Source: Halobacteriovoraceae bacterium
GTDB lineage: Bacteria; Bdellovibrionota; Bacteriovoracia; Bacteriovoracales; Bacteriovoracaceae
Direction: 5' to 3'
NCBI GenBank assembly: GCA_020635135.1
Contig: JACKAJ010000015.1
Span: 682,001 to 746,000, forward strand
DNA length: 64,000 nucleotides
The position numbers and the translations under genes are program-made. The notes under the pieces are model-generated. The model made no database searches and was not told the DNA's origin. It saw only the letters and a list, made by a program, of their open reading frames with translations. Each line of letters opens with the position of its first letter. Positions within the stretch are counted from its first letter, which is position 1. Positions 9,295 through 17,061 of the stretch are shown in pieces.

Positions 9295-9422
9295 GCCTGA
9301 GCTTGGAGAAACGAGAGATTCTAGGAGTTGTGAAGTCGAAATGACGAGGCTTGGTTCCTCCAAGTCGCAGTCAGAGCGACTTTGCAACGACGACGAAGAT
9401 CGACGTTTATCCGAGCTCAGGC
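9295..9422 (+). ncRNA. Candidate structured RNA: 128-nt extended hairpin with central bubble
   Basis: Within the 318-base gap 9109-9426. Arms 9295-9313 and 9404-9422 pair over 19 positions (one U.G, one G.A mismatch). Inside, 9327-9338 pairs with 9377-9388 over 12 positions (two G.U), 9342-9345 pairs with 9370-9373, and 9350-9354 pairs with 9360-9364 around a 5-base loop. Between the first two helices is a bubble of 13 and 15 bases. The wobble pairs are G.U only if the plus strand is transcribed; on the minus strand they become A.C mismatches. A TTGGCA at 9246-9251 and AT-rich -10-like sequence at 9270-9284 lie upstream. The closing stem, bubble and terminal hairpin recall 6S RNA, but no conserved 6S sequence was recognised. 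No U-run follows. Confidence 0.45.
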
Positions 9423-9426
9423 CAGA

Positions 9427-10899
9427 TTAAAGCATAGAGCTGGTGAAATTGAAGGGATATGTTACGGTTGCTGGCCCACCCGTCGGTCCTGGACTGAAGC
9501 TAAGCTTTTTGATGACTCCAGTAAGACAGCCGTGAAGACCATTATCGTTGAGAGCTGACTTTGTTACTCTAGCCGATGAAACACGTCCACCAGGTACAAT
9601 TCCCCAAGTGAGTTCAACGACCCCTTGAAGCCCTGGCTTTGTTAAAAGTGCTTTTTCATAACAATAAACAAATTTTTTCATATTGGCTTGAATAATTTTT
9701 CGAATGAGACTTTCTGAAATTTTTCCACCTTTCACAGTCATGGATTGCGGACCAACTGCAAAGTTACCAGATCCACCAGCGGAGTGAAGTCCTTGAACAC
9801 TGACTTTTCCTTGAACATAGTTAAGAGATTTACCGTTGGCGACACCATTGATTTCTCCATCGGAAACGACTGGTCCTGTGGCTATTGTTCTGGAACCCGA
9901 TGTTTTAATCGGTCCAGTTGATGATCCAATAACATCTTTATCACTGATTTTAGCTAAAAAGTTTTTACCTTCAACATTCTTCGCTCCTGCAAGACCTTTC
10001 CCTCCACCTTGACGAACAAATCCTGTCCCACCCTTTGCTCCTGGAGGAATATTAAAATCACCTTTTCCCTTAGAAAGAAAATTAAGGGCATTAGCGACTT
10101 TAGCTTTGGTCTGAGCAATTTTTCTTGCCTGACTTCTTGCTGCTGTATTTTTAGTTGCATTAGGATTGCGAGGTCCAGTTCCACCTCTGACCGGCGGTCC
10201 TTTTTCCACGACAAGTCTTTTCATTTTTCTTCTATCCGTCGTCACTTTCGTTCGGCCTTGAACTTTTGGATTGGGTCTTGGATTTTCAGATAATAACTGA
10301 GAGCGCTTTCTAGGCTGAGGTCTTTTTTGGACTATCTTTTTAGGCTGTGGTTTTGGTTTTTGCACCACTTTTGGCTTTGGTTTTGGCTTCGGCTCTGGTG
10401 GTTTCGGCTTTTCAACAACTTTGGGTTCAGGTTTAGGTTTAGGGGGCTCTTCTTTTTTCTGAATTTTATCTAAAAGCTTCGAAACTCTCTGTTGATCGAC
10501 TTCAGTGTCGGTATTTCCCACTTTTTTGATTTCAGTCGACATATCTGGAATAGAGAGCGCAAAAATAAGGTTTAGGACGACTGAAAAAGCAATATAATTC
10601 CATAGACCGTAATCGATGGAATACATGAAATCTTGGTAGAGATCAAAGAAAATTTCTGTTCCATCTTTATGTTGGAGCTTTACTGATCCACCAATAGGAA
10701 TGGTTGTGTTCTTTTGACCGTCAGCATGGAGATAAAATGAATTATCTTCGCTTGTTTTTTGAAAATAGTAATTTGTCCCTTTAACGTTAATCTTGAAGTA
10801 TGACCTATCAGTGATAGAAAATTGCTTATCGAGAAGTCTAACACTATCAGGCTTTCTCTTGTATTTAACGTTAAGTAATTTTTTCTTTTTAAAAAACAT
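9427..10899 (-). CDS. AgmX/PglI (Glt)-like TonB-type envelope-spanning protein
   Basis: 490 residues. Residues 1-95 form a beta-rich cytoplasmic region that could be a degenerate FHA domain. One membrane helix lies at about 101-118. A long Pro-Lys stretch (about 150-205) is of the kind that spans the periplasm in TonB-like proteins. A Gly-rich linker follows, then a C-terminal AgmX/PglI-type domain (about 395-490) with paired cysteines (YCYEKAL and HGCL) and PGGRV. In Myxococcus such proteins (GltG/GltJ) link the AglRQS motor to the outer membrane during gliding. It is last in an ExbB-ExbD-ExbD-small protein operon, starting 2 bases after the preceding gene's stop. Its role as force transducer is inferred from architecture and neighbours. 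Confidence 0.75.
   Translation of the reverse strand: MFFKKKKLLNVKYKRKPDSVRLLDKQFSITDRSYFKINVKGTNYYFQKTSEDNSFYLHADGQKNTTIPIGGSVKLQHKDGTEIFFDLYQDFMYSIDYGLWNYIAFSVVLNLIFALSIPDMSTEIKKVGNTDTEVDQQRVSKLLDKIQKKEEPPKPKPEPKVVEKPKPPEPKPKPKPKVVQKPKPQPKKIVQKRPQPRKRSQLLSENPRPNPKVQGRTKVTTDRRKMKRLVVEKGPPVRGGTGPRNPNATKNTAARSQARKIAQTKAKVANALNFLSKGKGDFNIPPGAKGGTGFVRQGGGKGLAGAKNVEGKNFLAKISDKDVIGSSTGPIKTSGSRTIATGPVVSDGEINGVANGKSLNYVQGKVSVQGLHSAGGSGNFAVGPQSMTVKGGKISESLIRKIIQANMKKFVYCYEKALLTKPGLQGVVELTWGIVPGGRVSSARVTKSALNDNGLHGCLTGVIKKLSFSPGPTGGPATVTYPFNFTSSML
10320..10450 (-). repeat. Low-complexity Pro-Lys codon repeat inside the AgmX-like gene
   Basis: A run of near-repeated codons for Lys-Pro and Glu-Pro pairs. 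It encodes an extended, probably polyproline-type rod. Copy number could vary between strains by slippage. Confidence 0.6.
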
Positions 10900-10901
10900 A
10901 A

Positions 10902-11231
10902 TTAGTAATTTTGCTCTTCGATTTCTTCTTTGTAGTCTTTTCTCAGTTTAATAAAATCAATTTGTTCACGTTCACTTTGTATTTTCAAAAGCATATTGAG
11001 GTTTCTGGTTTGCCCATGAACTTCAATTGGCTTATCTGAATCTCCAGCAAAAGAGCCACCTATAGCCGCTCCTCCGGGTGCTCTAGAGACGTATCGACTC
11101 TGAGAACCAGGACTTTTTCCCTTTCTTCTAGATGAACTTTTTTTCCTTCCCTGAGCATTTACCTCGAGAATACTCACCATAGTGAATATTATTGAGAAAA
11201 AAATGAAAAATTTAACTTTTGAATTCAACAT
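10902..11231 (-). CDS. Small exported protein of the ExbB-ExbD-AgmX operon
   Basis: 109 residues, not recognised as a family. A hydrophobic N-terminus ending in VNA looks like a signal peptide or anchor (residues about 7-26). A strongly basic Ser/Arg/Lys segment (GRKKSSSRRKGKSPG) follows, then a Gly/Ala patch and an acidic, helical C-terminus. It is flanked 2 bases downstream by the AgmX-like gene and 9 bases upstream by ExbD, so it is likely a periplasmic accessory of the same machine. Confidence 0.6.
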   Translation of the reverse strand: MLNSKVKFFIFFSIIFTMVSILEVNAQGRKKSSSRRKGKSPGSQSRYVSRAPGGAAIGGSFAGDSDKPIEVHGQTRNLNMLLKIQSEREQIDFIKLRKDYKEEIEEQNY

Positions 11232-11240
11232 TCTTTTTTC

Positions 11241-11729
11241 TTAATCTTCTTTGTTCATCGCTATAAAATCGACATAGTTCAAGCTAAGTTCTGAAGCTTT
11301 GCGAACTATTCGATCAATTGTTTTGTAAGGAATTCCTTGATCCGCTTGGATTGAAATTCTTATTTTTTTATCTTTTTCACTGGCCACAGTTCTCTTGAGA
11401 ATGTTTTCTTTGATGATCTCAAGTTTGTCATAGATTTTATTTAAAACTTGTTCTTCTTCTTGTTCAAAATTTCTAAAATGGATAGGATCTTCTTTCCCGA
11501 TTTTTATTTGAGTTTCGCCAACAACCATGATAACCCCCATTTCCGCTTTTTTAGGTGCACCTTCTATTTGTGGCATCACAATAAAGTCAGGAAAATCTGA
11601 TTCTTCAGAAACTTCAGAGTAGTTTACTAAAAGAAAAATCAAGATGATCGTAAGTGCGTCCATGAGAGATGTAATATTGAGTTTAGGAGCTGATCTTCTT
11701 CCTTGATTTAAAAAACTCGAACGGGCCAT
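11241..11729 (-). CDS. ExbD/TolR-family motor protein (channel Asp present)
   Basis: 162 residues: a short cytoplasmic N-terminus, one membrane helix (about 19-36) and a periplasmic domain. The helix begins NITSLMDALTIILIFLLVN, keeping the Asp (Asp24) that carries protons in ExbD/TolR/MotB-type stators. Together with ExbB/TolQ upstream it should form a proton-driven stator in the inner membrane. Myxococcus AglQ/AglS are the closest functional parallels. The operon order ExbB, ExbD, ExbD matches a one-TolQ/two-TolR motor. Confidence 0.85.
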   Translation of the reverse strand: MARSSFLNQGRRSAPKLNITSLMDALTIILIFLLVNYSEVSEESDFPDFIVMPQIEGAPKKAEMGVIMVVGETQIKIGKEDPIHFRNFEQEEEQVLNKIYDKLEIIKENILKRTVASEKDKKIRISIQADQGIPYKTIDRIVRKASELSLNYVDFIAMNKED

Positions 11730-11744
11730 AAAAAAATCCTTTTT

Positions 11745-12308
11745 CTAATCTGGTAATGACAAATCAGCAGTTGCAGGCAACATCACCATCTTATATTTAA
11801 AATACTCTTTATCGACTTTCTCGTCGTAACTACTTGGATCTCGATTATGATCTTTAGGAAGTCGCTGCTTGAATTTATCTAATACTCTCACTAAGTTATC
11901 GTATTTGATCTCTTCGTGAGTTGTGACGATAATTGTATCAAGTTTTGGGTATTGTGCTCGAAACTTATTAAGTTCATCAAACATTTTCGTAGCAACTTCT
12001 GGGTCATTTTTATTGCGAAACTTCTTTATCGTGCTTCCATTATCTTCATCGAGAATACTCAGTTGTAAAACACTTGGTTCAAGCAGCAGTGTAGCCATAA
12101 CCATTTTGTCTTTTTTAGGAGTTGGTGTTGGCTCATCTGGAGAAGCTGGTGCTGCTCCAGGGATCGAAGCTTGAATCACTTTAAAGTGATAAAAAGCAAG
12201 ATTAGAAATGAGAAGAGGAATGATAATGAGGAGCAAACTCATGAATGGAAGAATTGCATCAACCTCTTCAACTTCTCTTTTTATAAATTTATTTTTCGAT
12301 CTTGCCAT
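11745..12308 (-). CDS. ExbD/TolR-family protein with the channel Asp replaced
   Basis: 187 residues, with one N-terminal membrane helix (about 18-40) and a periplasmic ExbD-like domain ending near TADLSLPD. Where TolR-type proteins have P-L-L-D, this protein reads LPFMSLLLIII, placing Ser24 at the proton-carrying Asp position; the nearest acidic residue is Asp17, outside the core of the helix. It probably dimerises with, or complements, the Asp-bearing ExbD encoded 15 bases downstream. Starts 6 bases after the ExbB stop. Confidence 0.8.
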   Translation of the reverse strand: MARSKNKFIKREVEEVDAILPFMSLLLIIIPLLISNLAFYHFKVIQASIPGAAPASPDEPTPTPKKDKMVMATLLLEPSVLQLSILDEDNGSTIKKFRNKNDPEVATKMFDELNKFRAQYPKLDTIIVTTHEEIKYDNLVRVLDKFKQRLPKDHNRDPSSYDEKVDKEYFKYKMVMLPATADLSLPD

Positions 12309-12314
12309 TATTTT

Positions 12315-12995
12315 TTATCCGTGTTTTTTGAAACCTTTAAACTCTTTAAACTGAGTATCTGTATTCACTTTTTCGTCATGAGGTTTGAAAACTACTAAGT
12401 GAATCATCTCAGAAACAACTTCATCATATTTTTTAAGAATTTTTTCTTCCATCGAAGTTAAAAGTGTGTAGAAGAAAATACAAGGAATCGCAACGATCAA
12501 ACCATACATCGTTGTGTTCATCGCAGTCGAAATCCCGGAAGCGAGGACAGCTGCCTTTTCAGCTCCACTGACTCCACTCAAAGAAGAGAACGACATAACT
12601 AGACCTTGAATTGTCCCTAGTAGCCCAACTAACGTTGCAAGGTTTCCAAGCATGTTGATGTAAGTTGTTCTTGCTTGAATTCCTGGTAATACTTTTTGAA
12701 TTTCAATATCACTTGCAGATTCAACAGCATCTTTGGGATTGCTGGCGTTGTAGAGTACTGCAGCGACAACCTTTGCCAGTGGATGAGAAGTAGAAAGACA
12801 ACTACTGTAAGCCTCTCTTATTCTTCCATCTTTTACCAAACTTCTGACTCTTTGAAAGAAGCTCGATTTAACACTGTAATTGAAATACAACATAAGAAAT
12901 CTTTCAACAATCAGGGCCACTGCTCCAATGAGCATCCCCGTAATGACGTACATGAAAACGCCACCGTCTTGAATAAAGCTAATAATTCCTTCCAT
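12315..12995 (-). CDS. ExbB/TolQ/MotA-family proton channel protein
   Basis: 226 residues with three membrane helices at about 13-36, 120-143 and 157-180, the TolQ/ExbB layout with a large cytoplasmic loop between helices 1 and 2. The signature GLLGTIQGLV lies in helix 2 and NTTMYGLIVAIP in helix 3. It heads the operon with an AAGGAGCGGAGA ribosome-binding site. Best functional parallel: AglR of the Myxococcus gliding motor, or a TonB/Tol-type energiser. Confidence 0.9.
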   Translation of the reverse strand: MEGIISFIQDGGVFMYVITGMLIGAVALIVERFLMLYFNYSVKSSFFQRVRSLVKDGRIREAYSSCLSTSHPLAKVVAAVLYNASNPKDAVESASDIEIQKVLPGIQARTTYINMLGNLATLVGLLGTIQGLVMSFSSLSGVSGAEKAAVLASGISTAMNTTMYGLIVAIPCIFFYTLLTSMEEKILKKYDEVVSEMIHLVVFKPHDEKVNTDTQFKEFKGFKKHG

Positions 12996-13040
12996 TCTCC
13001 GCTCCTTAAAAACATTTCATAAAAATTGAATACAGAATCT

Positions 13041-13070
13041 CCTAAAATGATCCTCATCTATTATTTTAGG
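13041..13070. repeat. Inverted repeat upstream of the ExbB gene
   Basis: Arms CCTAAAAT and ATTTTAGG, perfect over 8 bp with a 14-base spacer, 46 bases upstream of the ExbB start. It could be a dimeric regulator site. It is not a good terminator because no U-run follows directly on the minus strand. Confidence 0.4.
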
Positions 13071-13128
13071 CAATGCGCGGAATTAAAGTTATCAGGAAAA
13101 AGGTGCCTTTCGCGGCTGAGTATGGGAA

Positions 13129-13881
13129 TTAAAACAGATAAGAGAACTCAATCATGATGACCTTATCACTCTTAAGTTCTTGAAAATTTTCGGGTTCTTC
13201 GACTTCTGAATTGGCATATTCATACTGCCAATCATAGCGAGTTTTATCGAGATCATAGTTTTGAACATAATACATCTCTGAAATTTTTAGCTTTCTCCCC
13301 TTGGGAAGATCAAAGGTTTGTGAAAGGGAAACCCCATAAACAAAGCCGAAAGTCGTTAGATTTACAAAGTTTGTGGTTGTGAGCGTCTCTTCTGTTGCTT
13401 GCCCAGGTGGAGTGACGTCTTTATTGATTTTAACCTGTACTTGATTAAATTCCACCAGCTCTAGCCCTACGAGGGGGCCAATGCTTAAACGGCCAGTCCC
13501 TAAAAATTCCATGACATTAATTTTAGGAGACATTCTTGCAAAAAAATGAGTCCCATCACCAAATTTATTACTCGAAAAGATTTTCCCAACGTTAGCAGAC
13601 AACAACTCAATATCCCAAAGTCCTGAAATATAATGAGCTTGAAAAAAGTTTACTGAAAAAAGATATTTTGAACCCACCAATCCAAGTGGGCTCACTCCAA
13701 GGCCAATATAAATTGGCGCCTTAGGAGGAACAAACAAAAACTTTTCGAGTTCAGGATATTGCAATACGAGTTCAGATTTTTGCTTTTCATCATTATTTTG
13801 ATTAAATCGTTGAGGGCTATAATCTTCAGCCTTTGCTAAGTTCATTCCCACTAAAATAATCATTAAAAATATCTTGTTCAT
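13129..13881 (-). CDS. Predicted outer-membrane beta-barrel-like protein
   Basis: 250 residues with a signal peptide (MNKIFLMIILVGMNLAKA). The rest shows alternating hydrophobic strands separated by polar turns and ends in Phe (IEFSYLF), the pattern of a small outer-membrane barrel recognised by the Bam machinery. No family assigned. It lies 3 bases downstream of the giant TPR gene, and the position beside an AglRQS/Glt-like cluster suggests the role of GltA/GltB-type barrels (inference). Confidence 0.6.
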   Translation of the reverse strand: MNKIFLMIILVGMNLAKAEDYSPQRFNQNNDEKQKSELVLQYPELEKFLFVPPKAPIYIGLGVSPLGLVGSKYLFSVNFFQAHYISGLWDIELLSANVGKIFSSNKFGDGTHFFARMSPKINVMEFLGTGRLSIGPLVGLELVEFNQVQVKINKDVTPPGQATEETLTTTNFVNLTTFGFVYGVSLSQTFDLPKGRKLKISEMYYVQNYDLDKTRYDWQYEYANSEVEEPENFQELKSDKVIMIEFSYLF

Positions 13882-13884
13882 AAG

Positions 13885-16800
13885 TTACCGCATCTTTCCC
13901 TTCAACTCAGAGAGACATCGAGATTTGATCCCGCCAGCGTTCGATCCTTTTCCTAAATAATAAAGTGCTTCATTGTATTGACCAAGCTCGAGCACTGAAC
14001 AACCTAGAACCGTATTGAGATAAGCTTCGTCTTTTCCGTCCATAGAAAGAGCATAAGCACTGGCCGCAGCAGCATAGTGGTACTTTCGAGAACGATAATA
14101 CTTCATCGCCAGATCTTGCACTCCGTTAACACTAAATGAGGCAAAGAGGTTCTTTTTATCTGGAGCATACTCATTTGGAGAAACATTTTGTACTCTTGGG
14201 AAACTCATTTTTCTCTTCCAAGTAATTAGAGAATCAAAATTTGGGGGATAGCGTCCTGCCATACAATAAGAGTTAACAGGAGTGTAAATTTTTGATGTTT
14301 GTATTGTTTTCACGCATCTTTTAACAAAGTTTTTACTGTTCGATATACTTTCGTTTGCCTTCGCATTGAGGACAGGAGCAATTGCTTTGTTTTTACTTGC
14401 AACCTTTTTAAGATAATTAGCAAAAGATTCGTAGAGTTCTGCTTGTCGTAAAGAGGAAACCATATCAATTTGAATGTCTTCACTACCTTCGAGACCAGTG
14501 TACTGTTCCGTTAGACTTGCAAATTGTGTTGCGTAACCCTCCATGGAACTAATTTGCGGAGATGCTTTTTTAAGCGTCCGAACGAAAACACTATGCTTCT
14601 TCTCAAGAGATGAAATGATACTCCAGCGACAGACTGTAGCTTGTTCAGAGCTACAAGTCTGTGAAACTTTCGATTTTGTATAACCTTTAAGACTTCCGGG
14701 AAGTCGATTTTGTGCTTTATAAAGGCCTAAGAGCATACGATTATCCACAGGGAGGGCTCTCACTATTCCGGTGACAGGTCCAGGGATATCGACTGGTGAT
14801 TCCAATAAACTCAAAAGTAGTTCAGAGATTTGTTGCTTATATTCATTAGGTAATGATTGAAAAAGAGATTTTTGACTAGCCACTGCAGCGAGCTTATTCC
14901 AATCTCTCAAAGCGAGACCTAAACTAGTAGCTTGGTTGAAAGCTTCTTGTTTCTTACTAGCAGGATAAGGGCCTCTGTATAGTCCCTCATAAGTTCTAAA
15001 AGCTTCGTTATAGTTAGTCATTTTGAGATTTTCTTGAGCAATCGAAGCTTCGATTTCATAGCGTTTATCGGGATCTTTTTCTTTACTCGCAATTAATCGA
15101 GCTGATTTAAAAAAAGTATTAAAATCTTTTTCTTGTCGACTAGCCTCAAGAGCTTTTTTCAGAGCTAAGTTTCTCAAGTCACTATTTCCAATATTAGCAG
15201 CATGGGCGAGATAACTCTTCCCTGTCGCCACCCCATCAAACGTTGCACTCGATTCTACTTTCTCTTGGAGTTTTCTCATTTTCGCTTGATCCCTGATCTG
15301 CTTAACTTTGTTATTCAGTTCTGCATTTGGTAGATTAAAAGATAGAATTCTATCAGCAGATCTCACAATCGCATTAAAATCAGATTTAACGTTATAGTAA
15401 TCAAGAACCAAGTTCGCAGCATCCAGTGCATATTTCGTTTTTGGATAGTTTCTCATATAGCTCATGAGCATACCTATCCCTTTTTCATAAAACCCTTGGT
15501 CGTAGTGAGCTTTGGCCAATGAAAAATTTGTTTTAGGGTCTTTTCTTTTCGATGGATCAAATCTCATATAAATATTGAGTGCTTCAATGAGAAGTCCGTT
15601 CACTCGCCTTAATTCATAAAAGGAATACTGTTTGTCTTTTTGGAGACAATAAATGGCATTTTTAATGAGTGCATCTTTTTGATTGGGAGGTCCAAACTCT
15701 GCTTTATAAACCCTTAAATAATAATCTCCACATTTCAGATAATCTTCAAGGCGAAAATAAGTATCTCCCATATTCGTTGCAATTTTCACAGAATTATCTG
15801 TTTTTCTAAAAATTGCGAGATACAAGTCATAGAATTCAACAGCTTTAAGAAGATGATAACGCTGCTTTCTTCCTTTAGTTCTCTTACCTTCTTCATGAGA
15901 TCTCGTTCCAAGATCTCGAATCTGCTTTTCAAAAAAGTCATAGATACTTTTTTTAACATCAGGTCGTAAAACAAAATAGTTATTAAAATTCAAATATTTT
16001 TCTAATACATAGCGAATTTCAGGGACCGGGATATAAACCCTCTTGTCTAAAGGAATCATGAGAAGAACTTCTTTATAAATATTAAGCACCTTCTCAGGAG
16101 ATGACTTTCTCTCGCTAAGAACTCTTAGAAGGGAAACGGCTTCATTGTACTTTTTCTTTGAGATATAGCGAAAAGCAAGTTTTTCAATGACTTCTTGAAA
16201 CATATTTTCAGAAGGAGCAATATTAGAATAATAGCGAACTGGTTCTGCATTTTTTGTATAGACTTCAGTATAGGCGCGAACTGAATCGATGAGCGCTTCT
16301 CTTTTGATATTTGATTTTAATGATCTTGAATCGAGTGAGATTTCTTTTTCATTTTCATCATCTTTTAACTCTTTATCGACTACAACCTCTTCAAAAAGCT
16401 TTAGAGCTTCTTTGTGTTTACCCATGGCCAGTTTGATGAGACCCATCTTATATTTAGCAACATTTCGCTCATAAGCAAATTTGGTCGTAGAAACTGGCAG
16501 AAATGTTTTATAGGCTTCATCGAGAATTCCATTATCAAATTGATGTTGCCCTAAGAGGATTTGGCCCTTTACTGCATCTTCAGATCCTTTATAAGTTTTA
16601 ATCAACTCTGATACTGTTCGAATAAAAGCTATCCGTTCATCAATGGATTTTAAAGCAACAGCAAGAGAATAATAAGCTCGAGATCGACCTGCAAATTTAG
16701 GAAATTCTTTTATTATTTTCTCATAGACTGCGATAGCCTCTTTTGTCGCGGAAACAACATCTGAAAACTGTTTATTAGCATCTTCACCTTCCCCTACATC

Positions 16801-17061
16801 TCCTTTTAAATTTTCCATCTTTAAATAGTACATAACATTAGCTTTTTGATTGAGATAATCCGCTAATTCCATATAAAGATTTGCAAGAAAAGGAGCTGAC
16901 TGGTTAGAAGTAATCTGGTCTCTTATTAGCTCAATTGATTTATTGATACGAAAATACATCTTTTGGAGTTTTTGCTTAAACTCTCTTTCATCTCTGACAT
17001 TATCTGCACCTAGAGCAGAAAAACTCAGCATAAAAAACAAAAAGAAACTAACTAATCGCAT
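13885..17061 (-). CDS. Giant exported TPR-repeat protein
   Basis: 1058 residues, an N-terminal signal peptide (residues about 1-18, ending ALGA) and then almost entirely helical TPR-like repeats, for example around 125-215 (YYSLAVALKSI, GQILLGQHQFDNGILDEAYK) and near the C-terminus (NTVLGCSVLELGQYNEALYY). Such proteins scaffold envelope complexes; Myxococcus gliding uses several TPR proteins (GltC, GltD, GltE). It overlaps the upstream 445-residue TPR gene by 10 bases, so the two are coupled. Confidence 0.7.
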   Translation of the reverse strand: MRLVSFFLFFMLSFSALGADNVRDEREFKQKLQKMYFRINKSIELIRDQITSNQSAPFLANLYMELADYLNQKANVMYYLKMENLKGDVGEGEDANKQFSDVVSATKEAIAVYEKIIKEFPKFAGRSRAYYSLAVALKSIDERIAFIRTVSELIKTYKGSEDAVKGQILLGQHQFDNGILDEAYKTFLPVSTTKFAYERNVAKYKMGLIKLAMGKHKEALKLFEEVVVDKELKDDENEKEISLDSRSLKSNIKREALIDSVRAYTEVYTKNAEPVRYYSNIAPSENMFQEVIEKLAFRYISKKKYNEAVSLLRVLSERKSSPEKVLNIYKEVLLMIPLDKRVYIPVPEIRYVLEKYLNFNNYFVLRPDVKKSIYDFFEKQIRDLGTRSHEEGKRTKGRKQRYHLLKAVEFYDLYLAIFRKTDNSVKIATNMGDTYFRLEDYLKCGDYYLRVYKAEFGPPNQKDALIKNAIYCLQKDKQYSFYELRRVNGLLIEALNIYMRFDPSKRKDPKTNFSLAKAHYDQGFYEKGIGMLMSYMRNYPKTKYALDAANLVLDYYNVKSDFNAIVRSADRILSFNLPNAELNNKVKQIRDQAKMRKLQEKVESSATFDGVATGKSYLAHAANIGNSDLRNLALKKALEASRQEKDFNTFFKSARLIASKEKDPDKRYEIEASIAQENLKMTNYNEAFRTYEGLYRGPYPASKKQEAFNQATSLGLALRDWNKLAAVASQKSLFQSLPNEYKQQISELLLSLLESPVDIPGPVTGIVRALPVDNRMLLGLYKAQNRLPGSLKGYTKSKVSQTCSSEQATVCRWSIISSLEKKHSVFVRTLKKASPQISSMEGYATQFASLTEQYTGLEGSEDIQIDMVSSLRQAELYESFANYLKKVASKNKAIAPVLNAKANESISNSKNFVKRCVKTIQTSKIYTPVNSYCMAGRYPPNFDSLITWKRKMSFPRVQNVSPNEYAPDKKNLFASFSVNGVQDLAMKYYRSRKYHYAAAASAYALSMDGKDEAYLNTVLGCSVLELGQYNEALYYLGKGSNAGGIKSRCLSELKGKMR

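Noticed and set aside
9199..9387. 62-residue minus-strand open frame
   Set aside because: TTG start, and most of it is the arm of the long hairpin; base composition is explained by the RNA structure. Listed as ncRNA instead.
9295..9422. Hairpin as SRP RNA, or as an intrinsic terminator of the AgmX-like gene
   Set aside because: No SRP GGAA tetraloop helix-8 motif, no U-run after either arm, and far longer than a terminator.
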